Assembly: GCA_013398055.1 (NCBI GenBank)
Contig: VZRS01009608.1
Location: 1 to 64,000, forward strand
DNA: 64,000 nucleotides
Origin: Ifrita kowaldi
Taxonomy: Eukaryota > Chordata > Aves > Passeriformes > Cinclosomatidae
Direction: 5' to 3'
Shown: positions 62,001 to 64,000 of the stretch, piece after piece
Layout: each line of letters opens with the position of its first letter
Position numbering within the stretch: position 1 is the first letter of the stretch
Made by a program: the position numbers and the translations under genes
The notes under the pieces: model-generated
Told to the model about the DNA's origin: nothing
The model's database searches: none
Seen by the model: the letters and a program-made list of their open reading frames with translations, nothing else

Positions 62001-64000
62001 TTTACTGTAGTGAGCTTAAAAGGAACATCTATTCAGAAGCAGATCTAGGGGGGAAAAACAACTTTCTCTTTTCTTGCACTGCTCTTCTTGCTTACAGGCT
62101 ACCTTTCTGAATCTCCACAGCAATGCTAAATGGCATTAATAATTGCTAAGTTGTATTAAATTGCATATCAATCAAATTAATAATGTCTACCATACTCGAG
62201 GCGTTTAGGTTCTTCAAAATCACTAGCATCTGCTCCTATTAAAAATGCCAGATGATTTGCAAATCCAAACTTTTGGTGAAAAACGTTAGCTAACAAGGTG
62301 AAATTAAAATTTACATCTTATTCCAGCATAATGAATATAATTAAAAAGAGTGATAAAATCCTTTGATTAACCCTCATCCCATTTTGCACAGCACTATTAT
62401 GCAAATTAAACACTGAAAACTTAGTACCAGCAAAAGATTCTAATATAAATATATTCTAATTTAAAAATTAAGAAAATATAAAAACATGCCACTAGATCTG
62501 TGACTGCACCCTTTGTCATTGCTGAGTTAAAGAGCATAACTGGGGGCATATGCCACAGTGAGATAAGTCATGCCTTGAGTTACTGAGGGATTAGAGTTTG
62601 TTCCTGTTTCTTCTACCAGGCATCATATTATTCCCACAATTATTTTAGTGTATAATTTAATTAGCCTCCCTACTATAATCACGCTGTGCTCTGTCATCAG
62701 AAACGTTCCAACCCTGCAAAATATGCATCAGAATTGCTGCGTTCTGGGTTGCTGGGTTTTGTTTCGGTGCTTTCAGCATTCGTGTTATTTTCCTAGTGGT
62801 GAAGTTCTAACAAAAGCGCTCATTTTAAGTTCTGCCTGATTGAATGACGTCTGGCACGGCTCTGAGCATTTCAAATCTTTGTTTAAAGCCCTCTCAGTTG
62901 GCTCCCCGAGTTCCTCCTTTGGCCTCCATGAAGGCCTCTGCTGGGGACAAAAGCACAGCAGCAGTTCTGGGTTTTCGGGTTTCTTTTCCTTCCGTGTGGA
63001 TGTTTGTTTGGCAGGACAAGTCCCCGGTTCCTGCCTGCAGTTTCTCGGGTGGGTAAGCCTGCTTTTCTAGCACAGGGCTAGGACAGCTAACAAGTATTCA
63101 AAAGAGAAACTTCTTTAAATTCACAATATCCATCTTGCAGAGAAAACTATCGCTGCGCAGGGGCACAGATGAGGTGGCACAAGGGCTGTAGTCTATCTCT
63201 CAGATCCCAGCTGCTGCTCAGAAATACTGTACACAGTGCTCTCCACCAAATCTACAGTAAGCCATTGACCAAACTACTCGTCTGCTTCTCCCCCTCCCAT
63301 CCAAATTAGAGTAGCTAACTTAATGAAAAATGATTTTTTTTCTTTTTGTCGCTTAGGAGGGTCTGAACATAAAGCTCTTATCACCAAGCCACAGCTGTAG
63401 GAGGAATCCTTTAATCACAGCCTTCCTCCTTGAAGAAGAATATAGATTTATGACCGGACTTTGGTTACTGAGCGAGAAAGAAATATTGCCAGCAGCCACC
63501 ATACTACTTCCCATAGGCTGTAAACAGCTTTAATCTGCTTTAGCTGTCATTTTGAAGTCGAGAGATATTAGAGTACAATGTAATTATGTAGTTGTGGGCA
63601 GAAGCACAGTTTATTTTCTTTAAACCAAAGTGGCAGAGGTAAATTTGTAGCCTGTGCCTAAACAAACAAATCCTCCTCCCTTGCTCTGGCTGCCACCATG
63701 GGTGCAGCAGTCCCAGCCCTTCGGTGCTGCTTCGCTCCTTCTTTCCTGGGGACCCCGGGTCCCCACCACACTGGGACTCACTTCTCTCTCTCTCTCTCAG
63801 ACACACAAAAAAGAGAATATTTTCTTGTCTAGAACAAAAAGCTACTAGAAATGCTGGTTTTGCTAGGGGCACACCAGGCACACACCAGGCACACATTCAC
63901 CTCTGAGCTTCCGTGGGTGAGAATCTGCTCCCATAAGCACAGACACTTATTTTCTTACTTGCTTCCATACAACATTATGCCTGTTGCTGTAGAGAGAGTA
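56041..64000. other. Unique noncoding DNA with AT-rich blocks
   Basis: No gene supported. AT-rich blocks at 57340-57600 and 62110-62480 hold many TAAT cores; the second also has CCTTTGATT (TCF-like) and ATGCAAAT (POU octamer) words. A (TC)n run lies at 63783-63799 and a short CACACCAGG tandem at 63867-63893. Frames between 58718 and 61765 overlap on both strands and carry no known domain. Confidence 0.5.
63783..63799 (+). repeat. (TC)n microsatellite
   Basis: About eight TC dinucleotides in a row, followed by AGACACAC. Confidence 0.95.

Overview
The window looks like bird nuclear DNA, most likely from a songbird. It is AT-rich and has no operon-like or compact gene organisation. Its clearest mobile elements are truncated CR1 retrotransposons. 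One has the 3' end wording I associate with passerine CR1s (47092-47711). Another is in antisense and still encodes a recognisable end of the CR1 reverse-transcriptase protein (19896-20309). Older CR1 relics of the kind shared with crocodiles and turtles also appear (12610-12772, 20338-20465, 40700-40860). The species and locus cannot be named from the sequence alone.

I found no protein-coding gene I can support. The open frames are short, mostly start at non-ATG codons, overlap on both strands, and often coincide with low-complexity tracts or CR1 sequence. The window is best read as intergenic DNA or part of very large introns. No tRNA, rRNA, snRNA or CRISPR array was recognised.

Layout: 1-229 is the end of a 27-bp minisatellite. 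230-12.6 kb is unique noncoding DNA with a few simple tracts and a G-rich knot at 3193-3212. 12.6-20.5 kb holds CR1 relics. 20620-22258 is bracketed by two perfect 66-bp arms in inverted orientation. 22.3-29.0 kb is unique DNA plus A/C-rich tracts, ending in a poly-A-flanked gap (29025-29063). 31950-36507 holds a 2169-bp sequence present twice with no difference seen; the edges of the first copy coincide with N characters, so this is very probably an assembly duplication. 36.5-47 kb is unique DNA with one old repeat relic. 47.1-47.7 kb is the sense CR1. 51.7-64 kb is AT-rich, with several homeodomain/POU-like motif clusters that could be conserved noncoding elements, and a degenerate ~53-bp periodic repeat at 55600-56040.

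No gene set works together here. The features of most biological interest are the exact inverted repeat, the degenerate periodic repeat and the possible regulatory blocks. The 2.17-kb duplication matters mainly as an assembly-quality warning.
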